Part shown: in pieces, positions 17,573 through 28,995 of the stretch
Position numbering within the stretch: position 1 is the first letter of the stretch
Layout: the number at the start of each line of letters is the position of its first letter
NCBI RefSeq assembly: GCF_000724625.1
Contig: NZ_CP007139.1
Span: 4,712,001 to 4,776,000, forward strand
Length of the DNA: 64,000 bases
From: Fimbriimonas ginsengisoli Gsoil 348
GTDB lineage: Bacteria; Armatimonadota; Fimbriimonadia; Fimbriimonadales; Fimbriimonadaceae
Reading direction: 5' to 3'
Notes under the pieces: generated by a model
Databases searched by the model: none
The model's input: the letters and a program-made list of their open reading frames with translations, nothing else
Told to the model about the DNA's origin: nothing
Position numbers and translations under genes: made by a program

Positions 17573-19771
17573 TCAACGTATTCTCCGAAGGACCAGCACC
17601 CAGTCTTGCGGCGAGGGGAGGCCGGGGGCTCGGAACTCGCTAAAGACGATTACCGGGCGGGTCAGCTTTCCCGTTGCGTCCGAGAGGCGGTAGTTGGAGT
17701 ACTCCTGATGGTCGCCAACCTGATACATCCAGAGTCCGGCCGAGCCTTTCGAACGGTTTGCGATCCGCACGCTCTGGGTGGCTACCTTTCGGACGCCGTC
17801 TCGTAGCTCCATGATGGCGTTGTCGCCGCACACCGTTGCCGTGAGAGTGATCCTCGGACCCAGGTCTCGCACCTCCACCTTCCCGAGCATTTCTCCGTAA
17901 TCGCCACTTCGCCGGTCATGGATATAGATCGCATGCAGCAGGGGCGAGTACAGCGCGACCACGTAGTTGTCCTTGTCGTGATAGCGAAGCATAAGCCCCG
18001 CTTCGGCATCGCTTCGAGCCTCGACGCTGGCAGTCGCGTCGGCTACGTCGATCTTGGGCAAAATCGTCAGCATCCCCTTCTGGCCAATAAGCTTTCCGTC
18101 GACGCGACGGGTGGCGGTGCCGGCATCTTGCCAGCCGTCGAGAGGATCGTCGGCCAGGACGGCCGAGGAGTGCCGGAAGACGGGGGTATGTTCGGGGTCG
18201 ACACGCATAAAATCGCCCGCATCGAACTGCTTCCCGCGAACCGGGTCGAAGTAGAACGCGTGGTACGGCACATCCGCCTCGAGTCCCTTTACGATCGTGC
18301 CGGTCCAGTTGTAGACTCCCCGCCGCGGCTGATAGACGACCCGCGCTTCGCCCGGCACACCGGCCGCGAACGAATCCGCCTCCGCCCATTCCGGATGGGG
18401 TTCGAAGCGAGACCAGGGCAGCGTTTCGAGAAGACGTTTGCCCAACCCTATCTGCGTCGAGCCCGGGTAAGCCATTCCCTCCTTCCACGTCGTAAGGTCG
18501 TACACCCGGTTTACACCCGGGGCGCTCTGGACGCCAGGGTCTCCATCCACGCTCGCGTGCCACACCCCCGCCGCGCCGTAAGTGAGCCCGGCGGCTCCGC
18601 TCAGCATGCTTGCCCAAAACACGTACCGCTCGACATCTTGGTATGCCGACTGCATGTGCCCTTCGTAGCAGAACTCCCCGATGAGCGCGGGCATCGCGGG
18701 CTGGCGCGCAACCGCCGCCTTTAACTGCGGGATGGCGGCCATCCCCGCGGCCATGTCGCCGTGGCCGGTTTGGAGCATGTCGAAATTCACCGCCCCTTCG
18801 TCCGTCACCGAGAGGCGGCCGGATTGCTGCGGGTGGATGGAGATCGGCCGATCGCACGGATCGGTCGCGCGAATCATCAGGGCGACTTTCGTCCATTCAG
18901 GCCCTTGCGCCTCCCCGCCCGTGATCCAGACCGTCGGGTAAGCCCAGTATCGGGCGATGAGATACCGCCAGTGGCGCTTTATTCCTTCGATCCCCACCAT
19001 GCGCATCGCATCGCAGTCGCCCCGCCCCCATCCGCCCACGATCACGGGAACGATGCCCGAATCGACGAGGTGGGCGAACCTTCGGTCGGCGTAGTCGAAG
19101 TAGCTCGGATTGACCGCGCTGAACTCCTTCGTCTTATACGGCAACCCGCCTTCGTTCTCCCAAAGGGGCTGAAACGGCAGTTCGTCGGGGTACGGCCCGC
19201 AAACGATCTGAACGGCCGAGAACCCCTTCCCCACCCGATCCGCGGTGAGTTCTTGGAACCCTTCCCACGTCAGCCGCTTGCTGAGCGCCTTCCACCACGT
19301 GTCCGCCAACCAGAAGAACGACGTTCCATCCACATGTTCGAAATGCCGGTGATCGGCCGCGATTCGAAGCTGGCCGTGTTTGTAGAGCGGATTCGCGCCT
19401 TGGTACGGCTCGATTTCGACCGTGCCGGTTACGCCATCCAACCCTTTATCGGCATGGTCGGAGCAGATCGATCGGTAACTTTGCTTACCGAGGGTCGGGG
19501 AGGCAAATCGGACCTTCCAGATCTCTCCCCCGGCCCAGAAAGCCGGCACCTTCTTGGTCTTCCCCGTCGAGTCCGTAAACTCCACATCGAGTACGACTTC
19601 GACAAACGAATTCACGTGATGACGTTGCGACGTGAACGCGACCTCGACCGCCACGTTCGCCTGCGTCCGGAGAACCTGACCCGGCGACGCGCTCGCAAAC
19701 GCAGCTAGCGAAAATAACCCCGCCGCCAAAATCCGGCCGAGGTTAGGGAGTCGAAAACTTATGGTTTCCAT
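17573..19771 (-). CDS. Secreted DUF5060-DUF4038 (apiosidase-like, GH140-type) glycosidase
   Basis: 732 residues with a signal peptide (ILAAGLFSLAAFASASPGQV). A DUF5060-like beta domain is at about 30-130 (EVVLDVEFTDSTGKTKKVPA, FWAGGEIWKVRFASP), then the DUF4038 TIM barrel from about 140 (TSFFWLADTWWKALSKRLTW, VIVGGWGRGDCDAM). PALIGEFCYEGH holds the likely nucleophile Glu. A C-terminal beta region of about 200 residues follows. GH140 enzymes release side-chain sugars such as apiose from pectin; the substrate here is inferred only. It overlaps the VOC gene at 19759 by 13 bases. Confidence 0.78.
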   Translation of the reverse strand: METISFRLPNLGRILAAGLFSLAAFASASPGQVLRTQANVAVEVAFTSQRHHVNSFVEVVLDVEFTDSTGKTKKVPAFWAGGEIWKVRFASPTLGKQSYRSICSDHADKGLDGVTGTVEIEPYQGANPLYKHGQLRIAADHRHFEHVDGTSFFWLADTWWKALSKRLTWEGFQELTADRVGKGFSAVQIVCGPYPDELPFQPLWENEGGLPYKTKEFSAVNPSYFDYADRRFAHLVDSGIVPVIVGGWGRGDCDAMRMVGIEGIKRHWRYLIARYWAYPTVWITGGEAQGPEWTKVALMIRATDPCDRPISIHPQQSGRLSVTDEGAVNFDMLQTGHGDMAAGMAAIPQLKAAVARQPAMPALIGEFCYEGHMQSAYQDVERYVFWASMLSGAAGLTYGAAGVWHASVDGDPGVQSAPGVNRVYDLTTWKEGMAYPGSTQIGLGKRLLETLPWSRFEPHPEWAEADSFAAGVPGEARVVYQPRRGVYNWTGTIVKGLEADVPYHAFYFDPVRGKQFDAGDFMRVDPEHTPVFRHSSAVLADDPLDGWQDAGTATRRVDGKLIGQKGMLTILPKIDVADATASVEARSDAEAGLMLRYHDKDNYVVALYSPLLHAIYIHDRRSGDYGEMLGKVEVRDLGPRITLTATVCGDNAIMELRDGVRKVATQSVRIANRSKGSAGLWMYQVGDHQEYSNYRLSDATGKLTRPVIVFSEFRAPGLPSPQDWVLVLRRIR

Positions 19772-20175
19772 TCACCATCGGCGGTCCCGTCCGGACTGAC
19801 CGCCACCACCTTGTACCCCTCGGGGTCTTTCATCCAGATCTCCCAGTGGTTGGGGCCGCCATTTCGGTCGGGTGGGTTACAGTGCTTGTCCAACAATATT
19901 TCCACCCCCATCTCGTGGGCTCGCTCCACCAGTGCGTCGAAATCGTCTACTTCGAACCAAATCAGCGGCCCATTTCCTAGCGGTTGAGTCTTGTCCGCGA
20001 TTAGGCCGTGATGGTCCTCCACGTCGATGCCGTGAAGTTGAAGCACCAGGTTTCCGTTGAAGATCAGTCTCTCATAATGAGTTCCCCCGTGGCCACTGGT
20101 ACATCCGAAAAGGCGTTGATACCAGCGACTGCTTGCCTCCACATCGTTAACCGCCAGCATAGGTTGAGGTCGCAT
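19759..20175 (-). CDS. VOC family (glyoxalase/bleomycin resistance fold) protein
   Basis: 138 residues of the vicinal-oxygen-chelate fold: MLAVNDVEASSRWYQRLFGC at the start, FNGNLVLQLHGIDVEDHHG in the middle, then IWFEVDDFDALVERAHEMGV and HWEIWMKDPEGYKVVAVSPD. Metal ligands are probably a His and a Glu, but they cannot be assigned with certainty. Likely a small-molecule lyase, dioxygenase or binding protein. The 3' half has been copied to 16459-16706. Confidence 0.85.
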   Translation of the reverse strand: MRPQPMLAVNDVEASSRWYQRLFGCTSGHGGTHYERLIFNGNLVLQLHGIDVEDHHGLIADKTQPLGNGPLIWFEVDDFDALVERAHEMGVEILLDKHCNPPDRNGGPNHWEIWMKDPEGYKVVAVSPDGTADGEWKP

Positions 20176-20243
20176 CGGCTAAATCTACCCTTCTGCTCTC
20201 TCCTCCCATTGATCGTCGCACGTAACATCTCAAACTACTTATC

Positions 20244-20256
20244 TGGACTCTGTCCA
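20244..20256. promoter_or_regulatory. Short palindrome upstream of furA, candidate Fur/PerR-type box
   Basis: TGGAC-TCT-GTCCA lies 23 bases before the GTG start of the Fur family gene, inside AT-richer sequence (TTATCTGGACTCTGTCCAAATA). TAGAAT at 20264-20269 could be the -10 box, which would place the transcript start almost on the GTG. Autoregulation by the Fur protein is the usual pattern for furA-katG operons. Confidence 0.4.
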
Positions 20257-20278
20257 AATAGCGTAGAATAGGCGGCAC

Positions 20279-22953
<2,675 letters not shown>

Positions 22954-22965
22954 ATGAGCCGGAAA

Positions 22966-23006
22966 GCGACTCTCGTAACCGAGGAATTATCGGTTACGAG
23001 AGTCGC
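22966..23006. terminator. 17-bp perfect hairpin after katG
   Basis: GCGACTCTCGTAACCGA (22966-22982) pairs with TCGGTTACGAGAGTCGC (22990-23006) around a 7-base loop. It lies between the stops of convergent genes and probably serves both, although there is no T-run. Confidence 0.75.
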
Positions 23007-23015
23007 CGGAAATCT

Positions 23016-24587
23016 TCAATACGAGAATGGGTGGGGAGTGGCAAGGATTAGCGTGACCCGTCTACCTTCTCGGCGAAGGGTTCCTGTTACGTGGTGGCAG
23101 GTCAACCCTGGAACGCTCCAGTCTTGGTCTCGCAGCTCCTGGTCCTTCACGGAGTCCGGAATTGCCGGAAGCTGGATACGGAGGGTTCTTGCCACCGTAT
23201 CGTGTAGAACGGGTCGAACCAGGGTTTCTTGGAATTGAAAGGCGCCAACGCCCCCCGAGATCGGTACTAAGCGCAAGATGTATCGGTGATCGTCCACCCT
23301 TAAGACTCCGAATGGGGTGAAACCAAGTTTTGGCTCGGTGCCCATCGCCGAGTAGTCGATCACCAGCTCACCCGGAGATTCGTCGAACTGAGCCAACGAC
23401 GACGCGATGTGGGCCTGCCCCTTATCGGCCAGATCCTGCTTCTGGGCGGTGAGCTCGGCCACTTTGGGTTCGCGGGCAATCCGGCTCCAAGCCTCTTCCA
23501 ACTCCGCCGGGGTTGCCTTTAATGCGTCGCGCACCAAGCTGGAGAGGGTGACGTCACGATGAAGGATCTGAGGTTGCCATCCTGGGGCGATCCTGTCCAG
23601 CATGGCGGCGATTCCCATTCCGGAGAAGTACTGGCGAAAGCGGATCCCCGCCGAACCGTACGGGTCGCCGTTCACAATGTTATGGCCGTTCATAAACCCC
23701 CGCATCGATTTGATCATTCCGGCGCGGATCGGATCGAGATTGTCGTAGCCGGTAAACCCCTGGAGCAGCCACATGTCATGGCTCGGAGCACGTCCTTTCA
23801 AGGCTTGAAGCGTTCGGAGTTCGACGTACTTGGCCAATCCCTCCACGAACTCCGCCGAGTCTTCGTATTGCACCTGCGCGGGGGTCAGAGCCTTTCGCCG
23901 ATGCTCACGGATCGACAGCCAGTCCAAAGCTGCCCGGCGATCCTTAACCGGATCGGCCGGTCGAGAAATGGCGTCGGCCAATGCATCGGCTTCCAGCGCT
24001 TCCCCGACATTGTTCTCAACGCTTAGCGACGGATAGCCGCCCAGCGCCAACTCCGAAGGGTGTTTGTCCGGCGCGGCCCGGAACTGGAAGACGTGAAACG
24101 CTTCGTGGGCGAACATGAGCGTTTGAGAGTAGGGGTTGGGGAACAAGCTGGATTCGATGGTCTTATCGGCCTCATCCGGCTTCGCCGCAACTTCCGAGGC
24201 GATCGACTCCACCCACTGCCGCCGAGTGGACAGAGTGTCCGCGACGACCAAGGTTTCGACGTCGCCCACCTTCATCGACGTATTCTGCCCGTCGGAATTC
24301 AAGAGAGTCTTGCCGTTCTTGATGTAGATCGGACCGATCGCCGAGCGGATCGGACCTCGATAACGATGGAATCCTTCCGGCGGATGAGGATGATTGATGA
24401 GCAGGTCCTGCCGCCCTGGGAAGTAGATCAGAACAGGCGTTTTTCGGGCGTTCCAACCGGGAAAGACCGGGTTCTTGTCGTTTCCGATCACGCGCCAGAC
24501 TTCGTCGACTTGAGCGATCAGAAGCGGATCGACGAGAATATTGTCGGTCGACGAGAGGGCGACGGCAGCGGACAGGTAAGCAAGCAT
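23016..24587 (-). CDS. Probable secreted or membrane-bound zinc metallopeptidase-like protein
   Basis: 523 residues with a short hydrophobic N-terminus (MLAYLSAAVALSST). MFAHEAFHVFQFR at 158-170 contains HEAFH (161-165), a HExxH zinc motif, and NVGEALEADALADAI some 35 residues later offers the third, Glu, ligand as in gluzincins. The rest has no recognised domain. Two palindromes that match across the divergent padR promoter lie on its start codon, so it is almost surely the target of the PadR regulator. Peptidase activity is inferred from the motif alone. Confidence 0.6.
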   Translation of the reverse strand: MLAYLSAAVALSSTDNILVDPLLIAQVDEVWRVIGNDKNPVFPGWNARKTPVLIYFPGRQDLLINHPHPPEGFHRYRGPIRSAIGPIYIKNGKTLLNSDGQNTSMKVGDVETLVVADTLSTRRQWVESIASEVAAKPDEADKTIESSLFPNPYSQTLMFAHEAFHVFQFRAAPDKHPSELALGGYPSLSVENNVGEALEADALADAISRPADPVKDRRAALDWLSIREHRRKALTPAQVQYEDSAEFVEGLAKYVELRTLQALKGRAPSHDMWLLQGFTGYDNLDPIRAGMIKSMRGFMNGHNIVNGDPYGSAGIRFRQYFSGMGIAAMLDRIAPGWQPQILHRDVTLSSLVRDALKATPAELEEAWSRIAREPKVAELTAQKQDLADKGQAHIASSLAQFDESPGELVIDYSAMGTEPKLGFTPFGVLRVDDHRYILRLVPISGGVGAFQFQETLVRPVLHDTVARTLRIQLPAIPDSVKDQELRDQDWSVPGLTCHHVTGTLRREGRRVTLILATPHPFSY

Positions 24588-24623
24588 TTACGAATCGTAA
24601 AACGCGCATTTACGATTCGTAAG
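24587..24623. promoter_or_regulatory. Double palindromic operator between the HEAFH gene and padR
   Basis: Two copies of TTACGA-N-TCGTAA, centred at 24594 and 24616, 22 bases apart (two helical turns). The first (24587-24601, TTTACGAATCGTAAA) begins on the first base of the ATG of the minus-strand gene. The second is 18 bases before padR. This fits a regulator that binds as a pair of dimers and controls both genes. Confidence 0.7.
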
Positions 24624-24640
24624 TTCCGGCATACTGAGAA

Positions 24641-25192
24641 ATGATCGGAAATCGGGCTCCTTCCACGCTGGAATTGATCGTGTTGGGAGTGCTCCACAAA
24701 AAGGGGCCCTGCATCGCTCACGCAGTTTTGGTCGAGTTTTCAGGATCCTCGACTCATGCGTATCGCAGCGGAGCGGGCGCCATCTACCCGCTTCTCAAGA
24801 GGCTGACGGACGCTGGGCTTGTCCAAATGGAAGGACGGCTCTTTTCCTTGACCGAGACCGGGCTCACCGTATTACGTAACTGGGTAACGCCACCCTTTGC
24901 CGAAGCGGATTTCAGCACGAGCGTCGACTTGCTACGGGCAAGGATGTACTTTCTACGACTCCTGTCGCCCGTCGAAATAGCCGACTTCCTAACGGCCGCT
25001 GAGGAAGGACTGCGGCGATTGAGGCAGGAAGCGGAGGCGACTTTCGAGAACTATGTCCGGAGCGGAGACCGATACTCCCAATTGGCGATGCGAGGCGCTT
25101 TGCTGGAGACGGACGCCCGCCTTCAATGGATCGACGAAGTGCGACAAAGCCTGACGGTCGATAATCAGAACCTCGGTTCGGCCGGACATTGA
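24641..25192 (+). CDS. PadR family transcriptional regulator
   Basis: 183 residues. The winged-helix domain is at residues about 6-80: TLELIVLGVLHKKGPCIAHA, GAGAIYPLLKRLTDAGLVQM, and LFSLTETGLTVLRNW. A C-terminal helical dimerisation region follows (DLLRARMYFLRLLSPVEIAD). It is divergent from the HEAFH gene at 24587, with two palindromes between, an arrangement that suggests a repressor acting on itself and its neighbour. Confidence 0.88.
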   Translation: MIGNRAPSTLELIVLGVLHKKGPCIAHAVLVEFSGSSTHAYRSGAGAIYPLLKRLTDAGLVQMEGRLFSLTETGLTVLRNWVTPPFAEADFSTSVDLLRARMYFLRLLSPVEIADFLTAAEEGLRRLRQEAEATFENYVRSGDRYSQLAMRGALLETDARLQWIDEVRQSLTVDNQNLGSAGH

Positions 25193-25261
25193 AACGTCCG
25201 TGCCGGGAAACCTCCAAGGAACGATAATAAAACTCGCGCTCCCACAATCACTCTATTCACC

Positions 25262-26023
25262 ATGGTCACCGCCGCCACGCCGATCCTTGCCTCCGCCGAC
25301 ATCCTGGCCACCCTCAAGTTCTATCAAGAGGTTCTTGGATTCGAGTCGTCGTGGACGTGGGGAGAGCCGCCCGTTTTTGGGGCGGTCATCTGGGGACCGG
25401 TAACGATCATGTTCAACCTCCAGCCGGAGCTGGCGGGCAAAGTTGCCGGACACCAGTTGGCCATCAACGCCGACCCGGTCGATGAGATCTACTCCCTTCA
25501 CCTCGAGCGCGGGGCGAAGATCGCATCACCTCTGGAGGACAAACCGTGGGGAATCCGCGAATACATTGTCGAGGACTTGCACGGATATCACCTCCGCGTC
25601 AGCGGTCCCATTCCTGCTGAAGTTAAGCCTTCGATAGAATTCCCCGAGGGGGTGACCGTCGAGAGACGTCTTCCAACCGAGGCCGAGTTCGCCGAGCTGG
25701 CGCGGGCGGTGTTCGATCGAAAGGAAACGCCGGAAAGTGTAGTCGAGCGAAGTTGGCAAGGGGTCGTCGCCTGTTCACCCGACGGCGATGTCATTGGCAT
25801 GGTGCGAATCGTGTACGACGCACCCGGCTGGTTCAGCATCTGGGATGTGGCGGTTCTCCCTCAATGGCAGGGCCGCCGGATTGGTCAGCGGCTCATGCAG
25901 GAAGCGCTCGCCATCATCCGCGACGAATGGCCCGGAGCGTGGGTGTTTCTCTTCACGTACAAGCACGGCTTCTACGAACGGCTCGGTTTTTCGGAGAAAA
26001 CCGTCAGCATGAGAAGGGTCTAA
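25262..26023 (+). CDS. VOC-GNAT fusion protein
   Basis: 253 residues in two domains. Residues 1-120 are VOC: ILASADILATLKFYQEVLGF, EDKPWGIREYIVEDLHGYHL. Residues about 125-253 are a GNAT acetyltransferase: LPTEAEFAELARAVFDRKET, WFSIWDVAVLPQWQGRRIG with the QGRRIGQRL acetyl-CoA loop, and FYERLGFSEKTVSMRRV. Both parts look complete. The fusion suggests a small-molecule (antibiotic- or metabolite-modifying) protein. Start ATG 25262 directly precedes the VOC domain. Confidence 0.85.
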   Translation: MVTAATPILASADILATLKFYQEVLGFESSWTWGEPPVFGAVIWGPVTIMFNLQPELAGKVAGHQLAINADPVDEIYSLHLERGAKIASPLEDKPWGIREYIVEDLHGYHLRVSGPIPAEVKPSIEFPEGVTVERRLPTEAEFAELARAVFDRKETPESVVERSWQGVVACSPDGDVIGMVRIVYDAPGWFSIWDVAVLPQWQGRRIGQRLMQEALAIIRDEWPGAWVFLFTYKHGFYERLGFSEKTVSMRRV

Positions 26024-26101
26024 CCGGAACGGGCGAGACCCCCGCGCTCCGTTGCACCTTTGTATGCAGCGGTTTCGGTACTTGGATCGTATGCTGTCGT
26101 C

Positions 26102-26941
26102 ATGAACGACGACCGCGATTCGTTGGAGCGGTACCTCAAATCCCGAGGCGCCCAAATCCTCGGCCACTCGCTCAACCGGGCTGGCCTAACGATCCAAGCG
26201 GGCGTGGGAGGGCTGATGCTTGCGGTCGCCGGCGCCTTCTTGGTCGCCCCACTCTTCGGAGCTTCGAAAGATCTCTTGCCCGCCGCGATCGGACCGCTTT
26301 TTGCGGGCGGCATCAATCTGACCATCGCACTGGCGATTCGCCGACGCATCGTGCCGGACACCCCGGTTCGCGTTGAAATGTCGCGAGATGCGAGGTCGCT
26401 GTTGTTGGTGCTGTACCAACAAGTCGCGGGTTGGCCAACCCCGCTAGGCGGGTTTAACTACTTACGGATGCGCCGGATGAGAAGACGGATGTGGGTCGCC
26501 GGCCTAACCTCGCAGATTCCCCTTCCGAATCAAGAGGTAATCGGATTCCTCGAGCGGGCCGCCGAAGCTTTCAACCGCATCTCCGCGGTGGTGGGCGGGC
26601 AGCGGGAAGTCCCCGCGATCGCCAAGATGTCCGCCCGGGTCACCCTCGCCGCCGACGAGGCGATGGCCGAGATCTTTCACCAAGCCGCCACCCTCAGCAG
26701 ATACCCCGAAGGAGTCCAGGCGGGACGTGGGAGAATCGAAGCGGAAATCCAAGCCCTCGGCCAAGTTGCCGCCGGTCTGGAATCGCTGGCCGCGACCGGC
26801 GAATCGATCCTCGAGCGGCAACCGCGTACCAGCGTCGCCGATGTTCTATCCGAGCTTCGGCTTGAGCAGCTCGCGCGCCGCGAACTGACGATCGACGATC
26901 GGCCGAACTCGATCGAGGATCAATTGCGCGCCGACAACTAA
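26102..26941 (+). CDS. Membrane protein of unknown function
   Basis: 279 residues from ATG 26102. Two membrane segments are at about 30-55 (GVGGLMLAVAGAFLVAPLFG) and 60-80 (AAIGPLFAGGINLTIALAIR), then a long soluble helical region (VIGFLERAAEAFNRISAVVG, ADEAMAEIFHQAATLSRYPE). No family is recognised. The stop overlaps that of the convergent ppk gene by 4 bases. Confidence 0.6.
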   Translation: MNDDRDSLERYLKSRGAQILGHSLNRAGLTIQAGVGGLMLAVAGAFLVAPLFGASKDLLPAAIGPLFAGGINLTIALAIRRRIVPDTPVRVEMSRDARSLLLVLYQQVAGWPTPLGGFNYLRMRRMRRRMWVAGLTSQIPLPNQEVIGFLERAAEAFNRISAVVGGQREVPAIAKMSARVTLAADEAMAEIFHQAATLSRYPEGVQAGRGRIEAEIQALGQVAAGLESLAATGESILERQPRTSVADVLSELRLEQLARRELTIDDRPNSIEDQLRADN

Positions 26942-28995
26942 ACTCGCCCGAACTGCTCTTTGGTCGCCGGGTGCTCCATGAACCAGGCCTGGGAATCGAA
27001 CCGCGGCTCACGTTTCTTCGGAACGATCCGGTGGTAATGACCCGATGAATCCAGCTCCCAAGCGCGGACATTGTCTTGGAGGCAGGGGGTGAGAATTCGC
27101 TCGCGGATCAGGTCGATGAGGGGGCGGCTTTCCACCGGCGCCAATACTTCGATCCGTCGATCGAGATTCCGTCGCATACAGTCCGCGCTGCCGATGAGGA
27201 CGTCCGGCTTACCGCCGTTTTCGAAATAGTAGACGCGGCTGTGCTCTAGGAAGCGGCCGACGATGCTCACTACGCGCACGGTTTCGCTCATGCCCACAAC
27301 GCCGGGACGAATGCAACAGGTGCCCCGGACGATCAGATCGATCTTAACCCCGGCTGCGCTCGCATCGTAAAGCGCTTCGATCACCTCCGGATCCACTAGC
27401 GCGTTCAGCTTTAGGAATATTCGACCTTCCCTCTTTAGCTTCGCCTCCCGACGAATCCGGTCGAGGATCCCTTCGCGGAGGTTCAGGGGGGCCACTAACA
27501 GCTTGCGATAGTGCGTCTGCTTACTGAAGCCGGTGAGGTAGTTGAATAGCTCGCTGATGTCTTGGGTAAGCGCGGGGTCGCATGTGAACAGACCAAGGTC
27601 GGTGTAAAGGCGCGCCGTGCTTGGGTTGTAGTTGCCGGTGCCGATATGGGCGTACTGCCGCATCCCATCTTTCTCTCGCCGAACGACGAGACACAGCTTA
27701 CAGTGGGTCTTCATCTCCTGGAAACCGTAGGTGACGTGCACCCCGGCTCGCTCCAGCGCCCGCGCCCAGACTAGATTATTGCTCTCGTCGAACCGGGCCT
27801 TCAGCTCGACCATCGCTGCAACCTGCTTCCCTTCTTCGGCGGCATCGAGCAGCGATTCGACGATCGGCGACTCCGAACCGACTCGATACAACGTTTGTTT
27901 CACGCCGACTACGGCCGAGTCTTTGTCGGCGGAGGCCACGAACTCTTCCACCGGTCGAAACGCGTCGTACGGATGGTGAACGAGGACGTCGGTGGCGGCG
28001 ATCGTCTCGAACAGGGTCTTGAAGTTGGCGAGCGGCTCGGCAACGTACGGCAGGTGGGGCGGAAATCTCAGGGACGGCTTATCGATCTTGGTCAGCTCGT
28101 GGAACGACTCCAATCCCAGTGGACCGTCCACGCTGAAGACGTCCTCGTCGTCCAGGCGCAGCAGCGTCATAAGCGTCTTGCGGACGTGGTCGGGCAACGT
28201 CGGCTGGTGCTGCAGCAAGACCGGGTCCCCGAAGCGGCGCAAGCGGAGGGTTTCTTCGATGACGGCGATGAGGTCGGCCGCCTCGAGTTGGCGGATTTCG
28301 ACGTCCGCGTCGCGGATGACCCGGAAGAGATGGGCGCCCAGGATCTCGACGCCGGGGAAAAGCGATTGGAGATTGTTTGCGATGATCTCTTCGAGCAGAA
28401 CGAACTCGAATTTACGCTTACTGAGCCGGACGAGGCGCGGCGTGCCGTCCGGCACCTTCACGCGAGCAAGCCGAACATCGCTTGCGCCATCGGAAACCTC
28501 CACCGCGAGGTTGAGCGAGCGGTTGGAGATGAATGGCACGCTCGGCGCGGGGTGAAGAATGAGCGGCGTGCAGAGCGGAAACACCTCGCGGTGGAAGTAC
28601 TCGTGAAGCTCCTCGCGCTGCTTGTCCGTTAGCTCCGCATACGTGCGGATCGCGATGCCGTGCCGGTCGAACTGTGGCTGGAGTTGCTCCAAATAGACGT
28701 TGGCCGCGCGCCGCCGGAGCGGACCGGCACCCCGGCTGATCGCAAGGAGCTGCTCCGTGGGCGTCAACCCGTCGGGCGAGACCTCCAGGACCCCGCTCTC
28801 GAATTGTTCGATGAGGCCGCTGACGCGGACCATGTAGAACTCGTCCAGATTCGATTCGAAGATCGCCAGGAACCGGACCCGCTCTAGCAGCGGGTTCGCC
28901 GGGTTGACCGCCTCTTCCAAGACCCGGCGATTGAACTCCAGCCAACTCAGCTCCCGGTTCAGGTACCGGGTGGATTTTTCCTCCGTAGGTCTCAC
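26938..28995 (-). CDS. ppk: Polyphosphate kinase 1
   Basis: 685 residues from GTG 28995, matching PPK1 length (about 690); a longer frame upstream runs into the ppx gene and is not used. Seen: YLNRELSWLEFNRRVLEEAV and FESNLDEFYMVRVSG (N domain), MKTHCKLCLVVRREKDG with the phosphorylated His, YAHIGTGNYNP, and VLIGSADCMRRNLDRRIEV. It makes polyphosphate from ATP. The GTG overlaps the ppx stop (GTGA), so the two are translationally coupled. Confidence 0.95.
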   Translation of the reverse strand: MRPTEEKSTRYLNRELSWLEFNRRVLEEAVNPANPLLERVRFLAIFESNLDEFYMVRVSGLIEQFESGVLEVSPDGLTPTEQLLAISRGAGPLRRRAANVYLEQLQPQFDRHGIAIRTYAELTDKQREELHEYFHREVFPLCTPLILHPAPSVPFISNRSLNLAVEVSDGASDVRLARVKVPDGTPRLVRLSKRKFEFVLLEEIIANNLQSLFPGVEILGAHLFRVIRDADVEIRQLEAADLIAVIEETLRLRRFGDPVLLQHQPTLPDHVRKTLMTLLRLDDEDVFSVDGPLGLESFHELTKIDKPSLRFPPHLPYVAEPLANFKTLFETIAATDVLVHHPYDAFRPVEEFVASADKDSAVVGVKQTLYRVGSESPIVESLLDAAEEGKQVAAMVELKARFDESNNLVWARALERAGVHVTYGFQEMKTHCKLCLVVRREKDGMRQYAHIGTGNYNPSTARLYTDLGLFTCDPALTQDISELFNYLTGFSKQTHYRKLLVAPLNLREGILDRIRREAKLKREGRIFLKLNALVDPEVIEALYDASAAGVKIDLIVRGTCCIRPGVVGMSETVRVVSIVGRFLEHSRVYYFENGGKPDVLIGSADCMRRNLDRRIEVLAPVESRPLIDLIRERILTPCLQDNVRAWELDSSGHYHRIVPKKREPRFDSQAWFMEHPATKEQFGRV

